Positions 35,132-44,941 of a stretch of DNA of 64,000 nucleotides are shown piece after piece. The first letter of the stretch is position 1. Each line of letters starts with the position of its first letter. The DNA comes from Algibacter sp. (GTDB lineage Bacteria; Bacteroidota; Bacteroidia; Flavobacteriales; Flavobacteriaceae). The translations under genes were made by a program, and so were the position numbers. The notes under the pieces are model-generated. The model ran no database searches and was not told the origin of the DNA. It saw only the letters and a list, made by a program, of their open reading frames with translations. The stretch is from contig NZ_JAQWOO010000070.1 in NCBI RefSeq assembly GCF_029245835.1, positions 41,955 to 105,954 on the forward strand, given 5' to 3'.

Positions 35132-36793
35132 TTATTTTCTTCTTTTAACCGAGGCATCAATAACAGTTAATCTTCCTGAATTATTTAAAGTATGCATCGC
35201 TAATAGTTTTTTATTCCAATTAGGATAAATAGATTGTACTTTTATTTCTTTGTAATTTTCCTCGTCAATAGTTATGATTTCTTTAATTTTCATACCATAA
35301 CCATAACGCTTTGAACAATTCTGTGAAGGTCTAAAAATTCTATCATTTTCTATAAAAATGTTACCGGCAGGTCTAGATGATTTAACATCGGATACAATAG
35401 GGTTAAAAGGATGTGGTATCCAGTCATTAGTGATTAAATTATCAGAATAGAATAAAAATAATTCATCAAATGAAGACGCTCCTTTATTCTCTTTAATATT
35501 GCAAAACAACCAATATTTATTATCTTTTTTAAATATTGTAGTATCTACAGCATAAATGTTATCCATTAAAGTTTTAACTAATTCCCATTTATCTGGAAAC
35601 TCAGTACACTTATATAGTTCTATAGTTCTATTTTGAGCTGTTTCAGGAATCATAAATAATTCATTATCCTCTTCAAAAATAAATGGATATGATAGATGGT
35701 AATCTCTTTCAAGAACAGGTTTTGGTTTATCATAATTACCTTCTTTATCCATCTCAATCAGTGCTATTTTTCCTTTGTTTTCAGAATACAATAACTCTTC
35801 AAAATAAATAAAAAACTTGTCATTTCTCTCTATAATAAAAGGATCTGCCCAAAACCTATCTTTTGGTGGCAATATTTTTTTAAACCTAAAAAAAGACTTT
35901 GAATACTTTTCTGTTTTTTCTAACTTAAACATCAAAATCCATTGTTCGAAAAAGAAATAATTTGTAATCTTTTTACTGAGGTTACCATAAAATATATTCC
36001 ATACTCCTTTTAAAGCCTCTTTATTACTTGGATATGTAAATAACTTGTTATAATAAAAATATGGAGTTGAATTGATTTTATTAACGTTTTCAATGAACTT
36101 CTCCTCTCCTAATGTATGTAGCTCACTTAGTTTTCTTGGTATAAGTGCTAATGCCTTCCAATAATAGTTGTTTTTATTTCTTGTAATACTTGATTGGTCT
36201 GTTTTAGAAAAACCCTCAGCTAACTTTACACCGTTATCTAAGTCTTCCGTTAAAATTTGAAGCAACACGCCTGTTTCATCCCATTTCTCAAATACCTCCC
36301 AAACTCCGGCAGGTCCTCCTCTATTTACACTATTATCCCCATGATGAAAAGACCAAACACCATACTTTGAGCATTTTAGAATGTCTCCTCTTAAAATTTT
36401 AAAGCCTATTCTAATTAAAACATCAATATTTTCAGACTTAATTTTTTCAATGTCATCATCTAAAAATCTATGGCTAAATTTTGTTTCTTTAGGTTTCACC
36501 ACGATATCCTTACATTTCAATAAATGACTAATATCTTTGGATTCAAAAGCATCAAATTTAACAGAATGACACCTGTCTTCAAACTTTTGATAAAAAGTGT
36601 AGATTAAGTTTTTTCTTTGATCCCACACAGACTTAAGCAATGGCTTTTTCAAAGTCTCAACAGACTCTTTTCTCACCGTTAACACAATTTCAGAATGATC
36701 AGAAAGATTGATGATTTCAATCATTTTATAAGCCCAAGCTGGTACTGAAAAACTGTTAATAAGTAGGCCAATTCGTAATTTGTTACTATTCAA
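35132..36793 (-). CDS. Formyltransferase-fold protein fused to a beta-propeller (GINT1-like)
   Basis: A 553-aa two-part protein. The first half (about 1-230) resembles formyltransferase-fold enzymes: RIGLLINSFSVPAW, IDVLIRIGFKILRGDIL, the active-site-like YGVWSFHHGDNSVNRGGPAGVWE and a late Asp in TEDLDNGVKLAEG. The second half (about 290-553) looks like a five-bladed propeller of the GH43/GINT1 N-terminal type: RFWADPFIIERNDKFFIYFEE, HLSYPFIFEEDNELFMIPET, SRPAGNIF. It may move a formyl or sugar-linked group in capsule synthesis; no substrate can be read. No ATG is available, and TTG at 36793 begins NSNKLRIGLL. Confidence 0.72.
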   Translation of the reverse strand: MNSNKLRIGLLINSFSVPAWAYKMIEIINLSDHSEIVLTVRKESVETLKKPLLKSVWDQRKNLIYTFYQKFEDRCHSVKFDAFESKDISHLLKCKDIVVKPKETKFSHRFLDDDIEKIKSENIDVLIRIGFKILRGDILKCSKYGVWSFHHGDNSVNRGGPAGVWEVFEKWDETGVLLQILTEDLDNGVKLAEGFSKTDQSSITRNKNNYYWKALALIPRKLSELHTLGEEKFIENVNKINSTPYFYYNKLFTYPSNKEALKGVWNIFYGNLSKKITNYFFFEQWILMFKLEKTEKYSKSFFRFKKILPPKDRFWADPFIIERNDKFFIYFEELLYSENKGKIALIEMDKEGNYDKPKPVLERDYHLSYPFIFEEDNELFMIPETAQNRTIELYKCTEFPDKWELVKTLMDNIYAVDTTIFKKDNKYWLFCNIKENKGASSFDELFLFYSDNLITNDWIPHPFNPIVSDVKSSRPAGNIFIENDRIFRPSQNCSKRYGYGMKIKEIITIDEENYKEIKVQSIYPNWNKKLLAMHTLNNSGRLTVIDASVKRRK

Positions 36794-37208
36794 ATTTTAT
36801 ATTTTTTTTATAAAAAACAGCTTTTAATACTTTTTAAACTCAACTAAAAATTCTAGTTGGCAATTAAGTTATCCATCAATGACAATAGATTTTTAATTAG
36901 TTATCAAAAGTAATTTTATTTTTATGATAACCCAACTGAAGTTCTAAAAAGTAATTATTTTTTATTTATTTGTTGAATCCAACAATTAATTAATTGCATT
37001 CATATTTACTATGTTCCTAGCATCATTTCATTAAAGGACTGTTCATTTAAAAATTTAATATCTCGACAATCATAATAATTTTTCAAACATAATTTACAGC
37101 CACATTATCAACTCCAAAAAAAAACTAATTTTTAATACTATTAAAATTATATTGTATATAAATAGTCATCTCTATTGTTTTGGTTTCCTTCCTCATTGTC
37201 TACTGTTA
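36794..37208. other. 415-bp non-coding spacer
   Basis: AT-rich, between two minus-strand capsule genes. It presumably holds the promoter of the formyltransferase-fold gene. I see no ORF, RNA fold or repeat in it. Confidence 0.5.
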
Positions 37209-38297
37209 TTATGAAGTCAGTTTTTTCAATTTAAGTTTTAAACCATTGATTTTTCCCTTTAATAATTCTGACTTAACAAATGATTGAATCATTTTATTTT
37301 TATAAATCTTAATAGTATACTGCACCATACTTTCAGGTCCCCATGAGCTTTTATGGAAACTGCTTCCATCCATGAAATCATAATCAAATCTTCCCTCACT
37401 CATAATCTCCTGCAGTACCAAAACGCGCAAAAGATTACCAGGTGTTTTGATAATATCATTTTGGTATACATAGGCCTCTTGAAATAAATAAACTTTATTC
37501 TCTCCAACAAAAAAATGCTGGTAACCCAAGACTTCTCCTTTCTCTGATATTAAGGCATAAAGCCTCATTATTCCACCCTCAACTAACCATGATATTTTTT
37601 TCCTAAAAAAACTAATCCGGTATTTTTTATATCCTCCAAACGCTCCCATATGTCCTTCAGCTTCCCAACGGTTTTGATGAAGTTTTATAAAATTATCTAA
37701 CGAGTCCTGATCATCAACTAATCTTAATTTTAAATGAAGTTTTGATGCCTCTTTTGTCATTTTTCTAACTTTCGTTCGCATACGAGGCTTCAATAATTTA
37801 ATATATTCTTCAAAATTTTTCTGGTTTTTTACTATTAAATACTCCACCTCTATTTCATCCTTCATTATACCTTCTATCCTCTTTAGGACACCATTCAAAA
37901 AACTTGTAGGTAATAAAAAATTAAAATTCCAAATATGAACGCTTTTGTCGTTAAAAATTTCGGTAATAGCTAAGATAAAATCCTCTGGATTGTTTTCATT
38001 TGTTATAGCATCCAAATCTTTACTTTCTAACAAACTACTCAAAAACTGCCAAGTAATTATTTTTTTGCCTAAGATTTTTTTTGATTTTAAATATCCAGGG
38101 ATAATTGCCTTAACTTGTCCTAGGTATTCAATTACAATAATATATAAGTTATCTCCAGGATGCTGGTCATTATAAGCTAACCACCAATTATATTGCCAAT
38201 CAAACTTTAAAAAAGGAACTTTCGAACTATTAATTCGATTCCATTCACCTTTCAGTCTCAAAAATTCTTCATTCTTAGTAACTATTCTAATTTCCAT
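37209..38297 (-). CDS. FemAB/CelD-type GNAT acyltransferase (BioF2-like)
   Basis: A 362-aa protein with the tandem GNAT plan of the CelD/BioF2-like family: N-terminal EWNRINSSKVPFLKFDWQYNWW, a central Arg/Lys-rich segment, and the C-terminal acyl-CoA/aminoacyl fold GGIMRLYALISEKGEVLGYQ, PGNLLRVLVLQEIMSEG and DFMDGSSFHKSSWG. Members transfer acyl or aminoacyl groups in exopolysaccharide loci. It probably decorates a sugar of this polymer. The upstream spacer is long, so it probably has its own promoter. Confidence 0.82.
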   Translation of the reverse strand: MEIRIVTKNEEFLRLKGEWNRINSSKVPFLKFDWQYNWWLAYNDQHPGDNLYIIVIEYLGQVKAIIPGYLKSKKILGKKIITWQFLSSLLESKDLDAITNENNPEDFILAITEIFNDKSVHIWNFNFLLPTSFLNGVLKRIEGIMKDEIEVEYLIVKNQKNFEEYIKLLKPRMRTKVRKMTKEASKLHLKLRLVDDQDSLDNFIKLHQNRWEAEGHMGAFGGYKKYRISFFRKKISWLVEGGIMRLYALISEKGEVLGYQHFFVGENKVYLFQEAYVYQNDIIKTPGNLLRVLVLQEIMSEGRFDYDFMDGSSFHKSSWGPESMVQYTIKIYKNKMIQSFVKSELLKGKINGLKLKLKKLTS

Positions 38298-38994
38298 TTT
38301 GACATATTATTTTAAGTTTAATAATCTTATTTAGTTATGTTTAAAAATGACTGATTCTAAAAAACCTCTATGTTTTACGCCAACCTGTAAGCAGTTCTTT
38401 ATAAAAATGTTATTACATTATTTTATATACCTTTTTTGCGTCTGTGGTCATGAAACGGTAAATTTTGAATTTTTTAGTTTCATTTCTAAATGAATAGTCG
38501 TATTAACAAGCTTGTTTATCTTAATCTTACTATTAAATTTTTCTTGACATAAATTATGGTTAGAATTAACCCTCAATTAGTTTTAATTATTCAATATTTA
38601 ACAAAAAAACCAGAATTAATTAAACAGGCTGTAAATTTAATGCTTTTAAAAATTATTAATAATTTTCTTGTTAAGGTGTTATTTCTTTCGGTCAATAGGA
38701 CTAAATTTATATTTTACTTACACTTAAGTGTAAAGTTTGTCGATAAACAGTAAACACCTTTAGCGTTGGGCTATAATAAGCAAAAAAATAAATTTATGGT
38801 AATGAAGATTATTACGTGCTCTTGCTATAAATATGAATAACCTCTCTACCTAAGCAACCTTTAGTTCAAAAAATAATGTTTTTTTTCGTACCATTTGTGG
38901 CTATTCTAGCTTGAAATCTCTTTTTCTTATAAGTCCTTATATAAAACTCAGGTTTTAAAGGACAGTGAAATTGCAAACTCATACTTTTATTCAT
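38298..38994. other. 697-bp non-coding spacer with palindrome and TCGATAAA motif
   Basis: No convincing gene on either strand. It contains the 16-bp perfect palindrome at 38718-38733 followed at once by GTTTGTCGATAAACAG. The rest is AT-rich without visible folds. Confidence 0.5.
38718..38733. promoter_or_regulatory. Perfect 16-bp palindrome, possible operator
   Basis: TTACACTTAAGTGTAA is its own reverse complement. The adjacent 38735-38750 is GTTTGTCGATAAACAG, a partial palindrome related to sites near 17165 and 40917-40982. No known regulator is assigned; neither flanking gene starts within 300 bases on the downstream side. Confidence 0.4.
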
Positions 38995-39026
38995 AAAAAA
39001 ACCACTGATAGATTATCAGTGGTTTT
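38995..39026 (-). terminator. Terminator after the pectate-lyase-like gene
   Basis: ACCACTGATA (39001-39010) and TATCAGTGGT (39014-39023) pair perfectly, extended by AAA/TTT to 13 bp with a 3-nt loop, and followed on the minus strand by seven T. It lies 26 bases after the stop. Confidence 0.9.
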
Positions 39027-39051
39027 AATCACATCCTAAATCAAATATATT

Positions 39052-40854
39052 TTAGTCAAGAGTCCTATTTAAAAACTCTTCAATATTTGTATAACCATCT
39101 CCATCTCTATCTTCTAAACTATCATCTATATTTTTATTATATCCATTCGCATCCTCCCATGCATCAGACATTCCATCATTATCACTATCTGTCAAAGGTG
39201 TACCACTATCTAGAATTGGAAATGTACCTGAAGTATTTGCTGCTGTAGATGTTCTCGTTACAACATCATTAATAGCTCTAGTGTCTTCGCTATCTCTTGT
39301 AGGATAGGACGCTCCAACATGGTCTTTAAGACTATCAACTAAGTTTACAGCCTTTGTCAATACCACACCATCATTAATAATAGGTGTACTTTTAGGTGTT
39401 GTTACCCTATAATCCGTAGTTAATCTTTTTTCAACATCATCTTGTCCACCTCCTGCTTGTATAACACTCCATTCTTCATCCCAATTAACAGGAGAAGTTA
39501 TAGAAGTTCTTAAAGGACTAATATTACCTTGAGTAAAAATTGATACAGGATAAGCAGTATCTACAAATAACATATTTCTTGAAAACCCAGAATCAATACA
39601 AAGGTTATTGATATAGTTTAAGTGTTTAGTTCCTGCTGCTGCAATGTTGTTTGGAAAAGAAGCGTGCCATTTACCCTCTAAAGTTACTGTATTTATAATT
39701 TCAAAATAAGTTTCTTCATTAGCATAATTACCAGTTTCGTTTTTAATTAATGGCTGTCTTTGACCTACACTTGCAAAAACAAGATTATAGAATGTTAATC
39801 TATCAACGCCACCAGAACATATAATACCTTTATCAATACCTCCCCATGCAGTGTCTATTAAACTGTTTTGTATGGTTACATTATAAACATTTGCTCGATT
39901 ATTTCCGTCATAATCGTAAATTGCGATGTTTTCATCACTAGCCCAACTAAATGAACAATGATCTACAATTACATCATGGCAACTTGTAATGACAAGACAA
40001 TCTGAATTTTGTTCTGACACTTCCGATTCAGAACGTCTAATAGTTAAATATCTAATTATAACATCGTTAGCTTGCACTTGTAAAACTACTTCATTTGGAG
40101 TACCTTCCATACTTAAAGTAATACCATCTCCTGGTGCTGTTTGTCCTGCAATTGTAATAAATGGGTCATTTATGGTAACAGTGCTGGTTAAGTTAATTCT
40201 ACCACCAATCTCAAAAACAACTATTCTAGATCCAGAAGCTTCGCAAGCTGCCCTGAAACTACCAGAACCACTATTATTTAGGTTAGTTACTTTAATTATT
40301 CTACCACCTCTACCTCCAACGGCGTTTTTGCCATATCCTTCGGCGCCAGGAAAGGCTTTCAATTCAGTCTCTATATCATCTATAACTGCTTCAACAGTTA
40401 TAGTAACTGTTGCCGTATCACAATTCTCAGAGTTTGATGCATCACAAACAGTATAGTCAAAAGAATCAATTCCAGAAAAACCTGCGTTTGGTGTATAAAC
40501 TATGGAATCATCTAAAAAATTATTTGGTGTTGAATTATCATTGATAGTCAAAACACCATTAGATGGGTTTGTATTAGAAATTGTGATTGTTTGTGGCAAA
40601 TTTTCATCATTTAAATAAGGCTCTAAATCAACGGCAATGTTTTCAGTAGTAGTTACAGTATCATCTACTACATCTATTGGAATTACTTCATCCTCAGTGT
40701 TCGGAGCGTCTTCTTCTTCAGTAGGCTCAGTTTCTTCTACTACAATTGCAGATTCTTCTACAACAAATATTTCTTCATTATTGCATGATGGTAATAGAAA
40801 TAATAAAAAGAGGATAATAGTCAATAATTTTGTGTTTACTAGTAGGTTTTTCAT
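39052..40854 (-). CDS. Pectate-lyase-like (PL1 family) lipoprotein
   Basis: A 600-aa surface or periplasmic lipoprotein: signal peptide with lipobox FLLPSC (Cys near residue 24), an acidic Glu/Thr-rich linker, a cadherin/Ig-like domain of the tandem-95 type (NPSNGVLTINDNSTPNNFLDDS in part, FSGIDSFDYTVCDAS), then a pectate-lyase-like beta-helix beginning FPGAEGYGKNAVGGRGG with IVDHCSFSWASDENI and NSLIDTAWGG, and a C-terminal Ca-binding-like DSDNDGMSDAWED...DRDGDGYTNIEEFL. The family cleaves polygalacturonate. The locus encodes enzymes that would make GalA, so it may trim or degrade its own polymer, or be a nutritional enzyme. A -7 element lies at 40886-40893. Confidence 0.87.
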   Translation of the reverse strand: MKNLLVNTKLLTIILFLLFLLPSCNNEEIFVVEESAIVVEETEPTEEEDAPNTEDEVIPIDVVDDTVTTTENIAVDLEPYLNDENLPQTITISNTNPSNGVLTINDNSTPNNFLDDSIVYTPNAGFSGIDSFDYTVCDASNSENCDTATVTITVEAVIDDIETELKAFPGAEGYGKNAVGGRGGRIIKVTNLNNSGSGSFRAACEASGSRIVVFEIGGRINLTSTVTINDPFITIAGQTAPGDGITLSMEGTPNEVVLQVQANDVIIRYLTIRRSESEVSEQNSDCLVITSCHDVIVDHCSFSWASDENIAIYDYDGNNRANVYNVTIQNSLIDTAWGGIDKGIICSGGVDRLTFYNLVFASVGQRQPLIKNETGNYANEETYFEIINTVTLEGKWHASFPNNIAAAGTKHLNYINNLCIDSGFSRNMLFVDTAYPVSIFTQGNISPLRTSITSPVNWDEEWSVIQAGGGQDDVEKRLTTDYRVTTPKSTPIINDGVVLTKAVNLVDSLKDHVGASYPTRDSEDTRAINDVVTRTSTAANTSGTFPILDSGTPLTDSDNDGMSDAWEDANGYNKNIDDSLEDRDGDGYTNIEEFLNRTLD

Positions 40855-40885
40855 AATAATATTAAATTAGATTTTAAGGGGTTGT

Positions 40886-40893
40886 CAAATATA
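40886..40893 (-). promoter_or_regulatory. Bacteroidota -7 element upstream of the lyase gene
   Basis: TATATTTG on the minus strand matches TAnnTTTG, 32 bases before the ATG. No clear -33 match. Confidence 0.45.
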
Positions 40894-40916
40894 AATACTT
40901 TAAATCGATTATTTTT

Positions 40917-40982
40917 GCATTTCATCGAAAAACTGTTATTATTTGTAAGTATTAACTTCTATTTAGCATTTCGTCGATAAAA
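40917..40982. promoter_or_regulatory. Direct repeat of GCATTTCrTCGAwAAA, possible regulator sites
   Basis: GCATTTCATCGAAAAAC (40917-40933) and GCATTTCGTCGATAAAA (40966-40982) share 14 of the first 16 bases and are 49 bases apart, about five helical turns. They lie just upstream of the -7 element of the lyase gene. Confidence 0.4.
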
Positions 40983-41384
40983 TAGATGTATATTTTTTTT
41001 TCGTTTCAATCATATACGGCAATTTTAAGCTTAAGGACTATATTATTTTAAAAAAAATTTAGTTTGTCCTAATAATAAGTAGTTGATCGGATATTTAATA
41101 CCAATTGATAATATCTTGTGGAAAGGTTTTTTGATATATCAAGCACACCAAAACACAGTTTCGATATAATAAAATATTAAACATTAATATAGAATTAAGG
41201 TTGGTTAGGTACATAAGTCATTACAACAGCATCCAAATTCCAGTTTTAAATACAATATGGTTAAATTAAGGTAATTAAGATTTTAACGAGTTTTATTTCT
41301 TTTCATCTGCAATTACATTAGCATTAATTTCTTTTTCACATATTTGTAATCAAAATAGCAAATAACCCCTCAAATCAAAAAAAA

Positions 41385-42407
41385 ATGAAAATACTTGTAA
41401 CTGGTGCCGCAGGATTTATTGGTTTTTATACCTCAAAAGTTTTAATAAACAAAGGACACACTGTAGTTGGCTTGGATAATATTAACGATTATTACGATAT
41501 TAATCTAAAATATGCCCGATTGAACGAGCTAGGCATAAATAAAAATGAAGCTTCAATATTCAACAAGAGATGTAAAAGTCAGTCGTTTGACGAGTTTTCA
41601 TTTGTTAGAATGAACTTAGAGAATCGTGAAACTCTTCCAAAACTTTTTAAAAGTGAAAACTTTGATGTAGTGTGCAACTTAGCTGCACAAGCTGGTGTAA
41701 GATATAGTCTTGAAAACCCTGAGTCTTATATTGACTCAAATTTAGTCGGTTTTTTAAATATTCTAGAATGTTGTCGAAACTTTAATATTAAACATTTAGT
41801 ATACGCAAGTAGCTCAAGTGTATATGGATTAAACAAGAAGATTCCATTTTCAACAGATGACAACGTAGACCATCCAATCAGTTTATACGCAGCAACAAAG
41901 AAAAGTAACGAATTAATGGCGCATACTTATAGTCATCTGTTTAATATTCCAACTACAGGACTTCGATTCTTTACTGTTTACGGTCCTTGGGGACGACCAG
42001 ATATGGCTATGTTTTTATTTACCGATGCTATAGTTAACAATAAGCCAATTAAGGTATTTAATTATGGGAAAATGGAACGTGATTTTACATATATAGATGA
42101 CATTGTTGAAGGTGTGGTCAGAATTCTTGAGCATCCTAATAAAGAACGAATTGAAAAAAACGATTTATATAAAGTATATAATATAGGTAATAATAATTCT
42201 GTGAAGTTATTAGATTTTATAAAAGAGATAGAATTAAACCTTGAAACTGAAGCTAAAAAGAACATGCTTCCAATACAGCCAGGAGATGTAGAGCGCACTT
42301 GGGCAAATGTAGAGGATTTAATCAATGATTATAATTACAAACCCAACACCTCTATAAGTGCTGGTGTTAAAGCGTTTGTGGATTGGTATAAAACATACTA
42401 TAAATAA
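41385..42407 (+). CDS. UDP-glucuronate 4-epimerase-like SDR
   Basis: A 340-aa extended SDR. It has VTGAAGFIGFYTSKVL, the family word LDNINDYYDINLKYARL seen in UDP-GlcA 4-epimerases (CapI/LpsL type), NLAAQAGVRYSLENP, ASSSSVYGLN and the catalytic YxxxK in LYAATKKSNEL, then FTVYGPWGRPDMA. The product would be UDP-galacturonate. It starts the plus-strand capsule operon and fits the UDP-glucose 6-dehydrogenase encoded two genes downstream, which would make its substrate. Confidence 0.91.
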   Translation: MKILVTGAAGFIGFYTSKVLINKGHTVVGLDNINDYYDINLKYARLNELGINKNEASIFNKRCKSQSFDEFSFVRMNLENRETLPKLFKSENFDVVCNLAAQAGVRYSLENPESYIDSNLVGFLNILECCRNFNIKHLVYASSSSVYGLNKKIPFSTDDNVDHPISLYAATKKSNELMAHTYSHLFNIPTTGLRFFTVYGPWGRPDMAMFLFTDAIVNNKPIKVFNYGKMERDFTYIDDIVEGVVRILEHPNKERIEKNDLYKVYNIGNNNSVKLLDFIKEIELNLETEAKKNMLPIQPGDVERTWANVEDLINDYNYKPNTSISAGVKAFVDWYKTYYK

Positions 42408-42567
42408 TTAAATACAAGTTGTATACCTACTTTTTATCGATTAAAATCCTTTAAAAATTAGCACTTTGATTTTAATCGTAAAAAACGTCAACTTACCATA
42501 ATAATCGTAAATGTTTAAATATTTTTTTACATATTTGCGGTAGCTATTAACCACAAACCCAAATTTA

Positions 42568-43551
42568 ATGCTAAAAAATCTACAAAATAAGACTATACTA
42601 GTTACAGGTGGTGCCGGTTTTATAGGCTCAAATCTTTGCGAGACACTTCTTTCTAATAACATAAATACGGTTTGCTTGGACAACTTCTCGACTGGCAAAC
42701 GTGAAAACATTGAACCTTTTTTAAGTGACAACAATTTTAATCTTGTTGAAGGTGATATAAGAAATATTGAAGACTGTCACAAAGCGTGTAAAGATGTTGA
42801 TTACATTTTACATCAAGCTGCGTTAGGATCTGTACCAAGATCAATTAACGATCCAATCACAACAAATGATGTTAATGTATCTGGTTTTTTGAATATGTTG
42901 GTAGCTGCCCGTGATGCAAAAGTGAAACGATTTGTTTATGCAGCGAGTTCTTCAACTTATGGAGATCATGAAGCATTGCCTAAAGTAGAAGATGTTATAG
43001 GAAAACCATTATCGCCTTATGCTATAACAAAATACGTTAATGAATTGTATGCAGATATATTCCAAAAAGCATATGGCTTAGATACTATAGGTTTACGCTA
43101 TTTTAATGTTTTTGGTAGGCGACAAGATCCAAATGGTGCTTATGCAGCTGTAATTCCTCTTTTTGTAAAACAATTTATAAACCATGAATCACCTATGATT
43201 AATGGTGATGGAAGTTATTCTAGAGATTTCACATATATAGATAATGTAGTTCAAATGAATCTATTAGCTATTACTACTAATAATCAAGAGGCTTTAAACA
43301 ACGTATATAATGTTGCTTTTGGAGATAGAACAACACTACTAGAGTTGACAACATTATTGAAGGAACATCTTTCTCAATTTGATGATTCTATTAAAAATAT
43401 TGAAATAAAACATCGCGAAAATAGAGTTGGTGATATACCTCATTCATTAGCATCTGTTGAAAAGGCAAAAAAATTATTAAACTATAATCCTAAATACAAT
43501 ATTAACGACGGTATAAAAGAAGCTGTTAATTGGTATTGGAAAAATTTATAA
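42568..43551 (+). CDS. UDP-N-acetylglucosamine 4-epimerase-like SDR (WbpP type)
   Basis: A 327-aa extended SDR with [32 protein letters not shown], the WbpP/WbgU-type word [27 protein letters not shown], catalytic Tyr/Lys in [13 protein letters not shown] and [23 protein letters not shown]. It would interconvert UDP-GlcNAc and UDP-GalNAc, or the matching uronic acids. It ends 4 bases before the UDP-glucose dehydrogenase gene. Confidence 0.91.
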   Translation: MLKNLQNKTILVTGGAGFIGSNLCETLLSNNINTVCLDNFSTGKRENIEPFLSDNNFNLVEGDIRNIEDCHKACKDVDYILHQAALGSVPRSINDPITTNDVNVSGFLNMLVAARDAKVKRFVYAASSSTYGDHEALPKVEDVIGKPLSPYAITKYVNELYADIFQKAYGLDTIGLRYFNVFGRRQDPNGAYAAVIPLFVKQFINHESPMINGDGSYSRDFTYIDNVVQMNLLAITTNNQEALNNVYNVAFGDRTTLLELTTLLKEHLSQFDDSIKNIEIKHRENRVGDIPHSLASVEKAKKLLNYNPKYNINDGIKEAVNWYWKNL

Positions 43552-43555
43552 TAAA

Positions 43556-44935
43556 ATGAAAATCACAAAAATTTGTTGCATTGGCGCAGGATATGTTGGT
43601 GGGCCTACAATGGCAGTTATTGCTAATAAAAACCCACATATTAAAGTAACTATAGTAGATATTAATCAAGCTAGAATTGATGCTTGGAATGATCCTGATG
43701 CTTCTAATCTGCCTATTTACGAACCAGGTTTGGCTGAAATTGTTGAAGAAACAAGAGGTAAAAACTTGTTTTTTTCTACTGAAATTGACAAAGCTATAGA
43801 TGAATCAGAAATGATTTTCATATCTGTTAATACTCCCACTAAAACTTATGGTAAAGGAAAAGGTATGGCTGCTGATTTAAAATACGTAGAACTATGTGCC
43901 AGAAATATTGCAGATGTTGCTACTACGGATAAAATTATAGTTGAGAAATCTACTTTACCAGTAAGAACTGCACAAGCTATTAAAAGTATTTTAGATAATA
44001 CTGGAAGTGATGTAAAGTTTGATATTCTGTCAAACCCAGAATTTTTAGCTGAGGGTACTGCAATTCAAGATTTATTAAATCCTGATAGAGTTTTAATAGG
44101 TGGTGAATCTGAAGACGCTATAGAAAGTTTAGCAAGTATATATGGAAGTTGGGTGCCTGAACATCAAATTCTAAAAACAAATGTTTGGTCTTCTGAGTTA
44201 TCTAAACTTACAGCCAATGCCTTTTTAGCACAACGCATATCCTCTATTAATGCTATTTCAGAGTTATGTGAAAAAACTGAAGCAAACGTTGATGAAGTTG
44301 CAAAAGCCATAGGAATGGATTCAAGGATTGGTCCCAAATTCCTTAAATCTTCAGTAGGCTTTGGTGGATCATGCTTCCAAAAAGACATATTGAATCTTGT
44401 TTATATAGCTAGAAGTTATAATTTACACGCCGTTGCTGATTATTGGGAACAAGTTATCATATTGAACGATCACCAAAAAAGGCGTTTTGCAGACCATTTA
44501 ATAAGCACGCTTTATAATACGGTTTCAGGAAAGAAAATAGGTTTCTTAGGATGGGCGTTCAAAAAAGACACCAATGATACTAGAGAATCTGCAGCTATAT
44601 ATGTTGCTGATCATTTATTAAATGAGCAAGCTAACATTGCTGTCTACGACCCTAAGGTTTCAAATGAAAAAATGCAATCAGATTTAAACCATTTAAACAC
44701 TAGGACTGAAGAAGAAAACAGTAAGTTAGTTCAAGCGACTAAGACACCTTACGAAGCTTTAAAAGGTGCTCATGCTGTTGCTATTATGACTGAATGGGAT
44801 GAATTTAAAACGTACGATTGGAAAAAAATATACTCTGAAATGAAAAAGCCTGCCTTTATTTTTGATGGTAGAAACATACTTGATAAATCTGAAATGGAAA
44901 ACATGGGTTTTGAATATTCTTCAATAGGTCAATAA
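43556..44935 (+). CDS. ugd: UDP-glucose 6-dehydrogenase (eukaryote-like type)
   Basis: A 459-aa NAD-dependent dehydrogenase that oxidises UDP-Glc to UDP-GlcA. It has an N-terminal NAD domain ([17 protein letters not shown]), the bridging [35 protein letters not shown], the catalytic Cys in [17 protein letters not shown] and the C-terminal [20 protein letters not shown]. The [10 protein letters not shown] start and length resemble animal and plant UGDH more than the short bacterial form, as is common in Bacteroidota. It would feed the GlcA 4-epimerase. Confidence 0.94.
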   Translation: MKITKICCIGAGYVGGPTMAVIANKNPHIKVTIVDINQARIDAWNDPDASNLPIYEPGLAEIVEETRGKNLFFSTEIDKAIDESEMIFISVNTPTKTYGKGKGMAADLKYVELCARNIADVATTDKIIVEKSTLPVRTAQAIKSILDNTGSDVKFDILSNPEFLAEGTAIQDLLNPDRVLIGGESEDAIESLASIYGSWVPEHQILKTNVWSSELSKLTANAFLAQRISSINAISELCEKTEANVDEVAKAIGMDSRIGPKFLKSSVGFGGSCFQKDILNLVYIARSYNLHAVADYWEQVIILNDHQKRRFADHLISTLYNTVSGKKIGFLGWAFKKDTNDTRESAAIYVADHLLNEQANIAVYDPKVSNEKMQSDLNHLNTRTEEENSKLVQATKTPYEALKGAHAVAIMTEWDEFKTYDWKKIYSEMKKPAFIFDGRNILDKSEMENMGFEYSSIGQ

Positions 44936-44941
44936 AATATT

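Larger units (their letters stand above)
40855..41384. other. 530-bp non-coding divergent spacer
   Basis: This region separates the lyase gene from the plus-strand capsule operon. It holds a minus-strand -7 element and two direct repeats of GCATTTCrTCGAwAAA. A hexamer TATTTG near 41340 could belong to the plus-strand promoter, but no -33 is convincing. I see no gene. Confidence 0.5.

Noticed and set aside
38556..38753. 65-codon open frame on the plus strand
   Set aside because: Composition is that of AT-rich non-coding DNA and there is no recognisable domain or start context.
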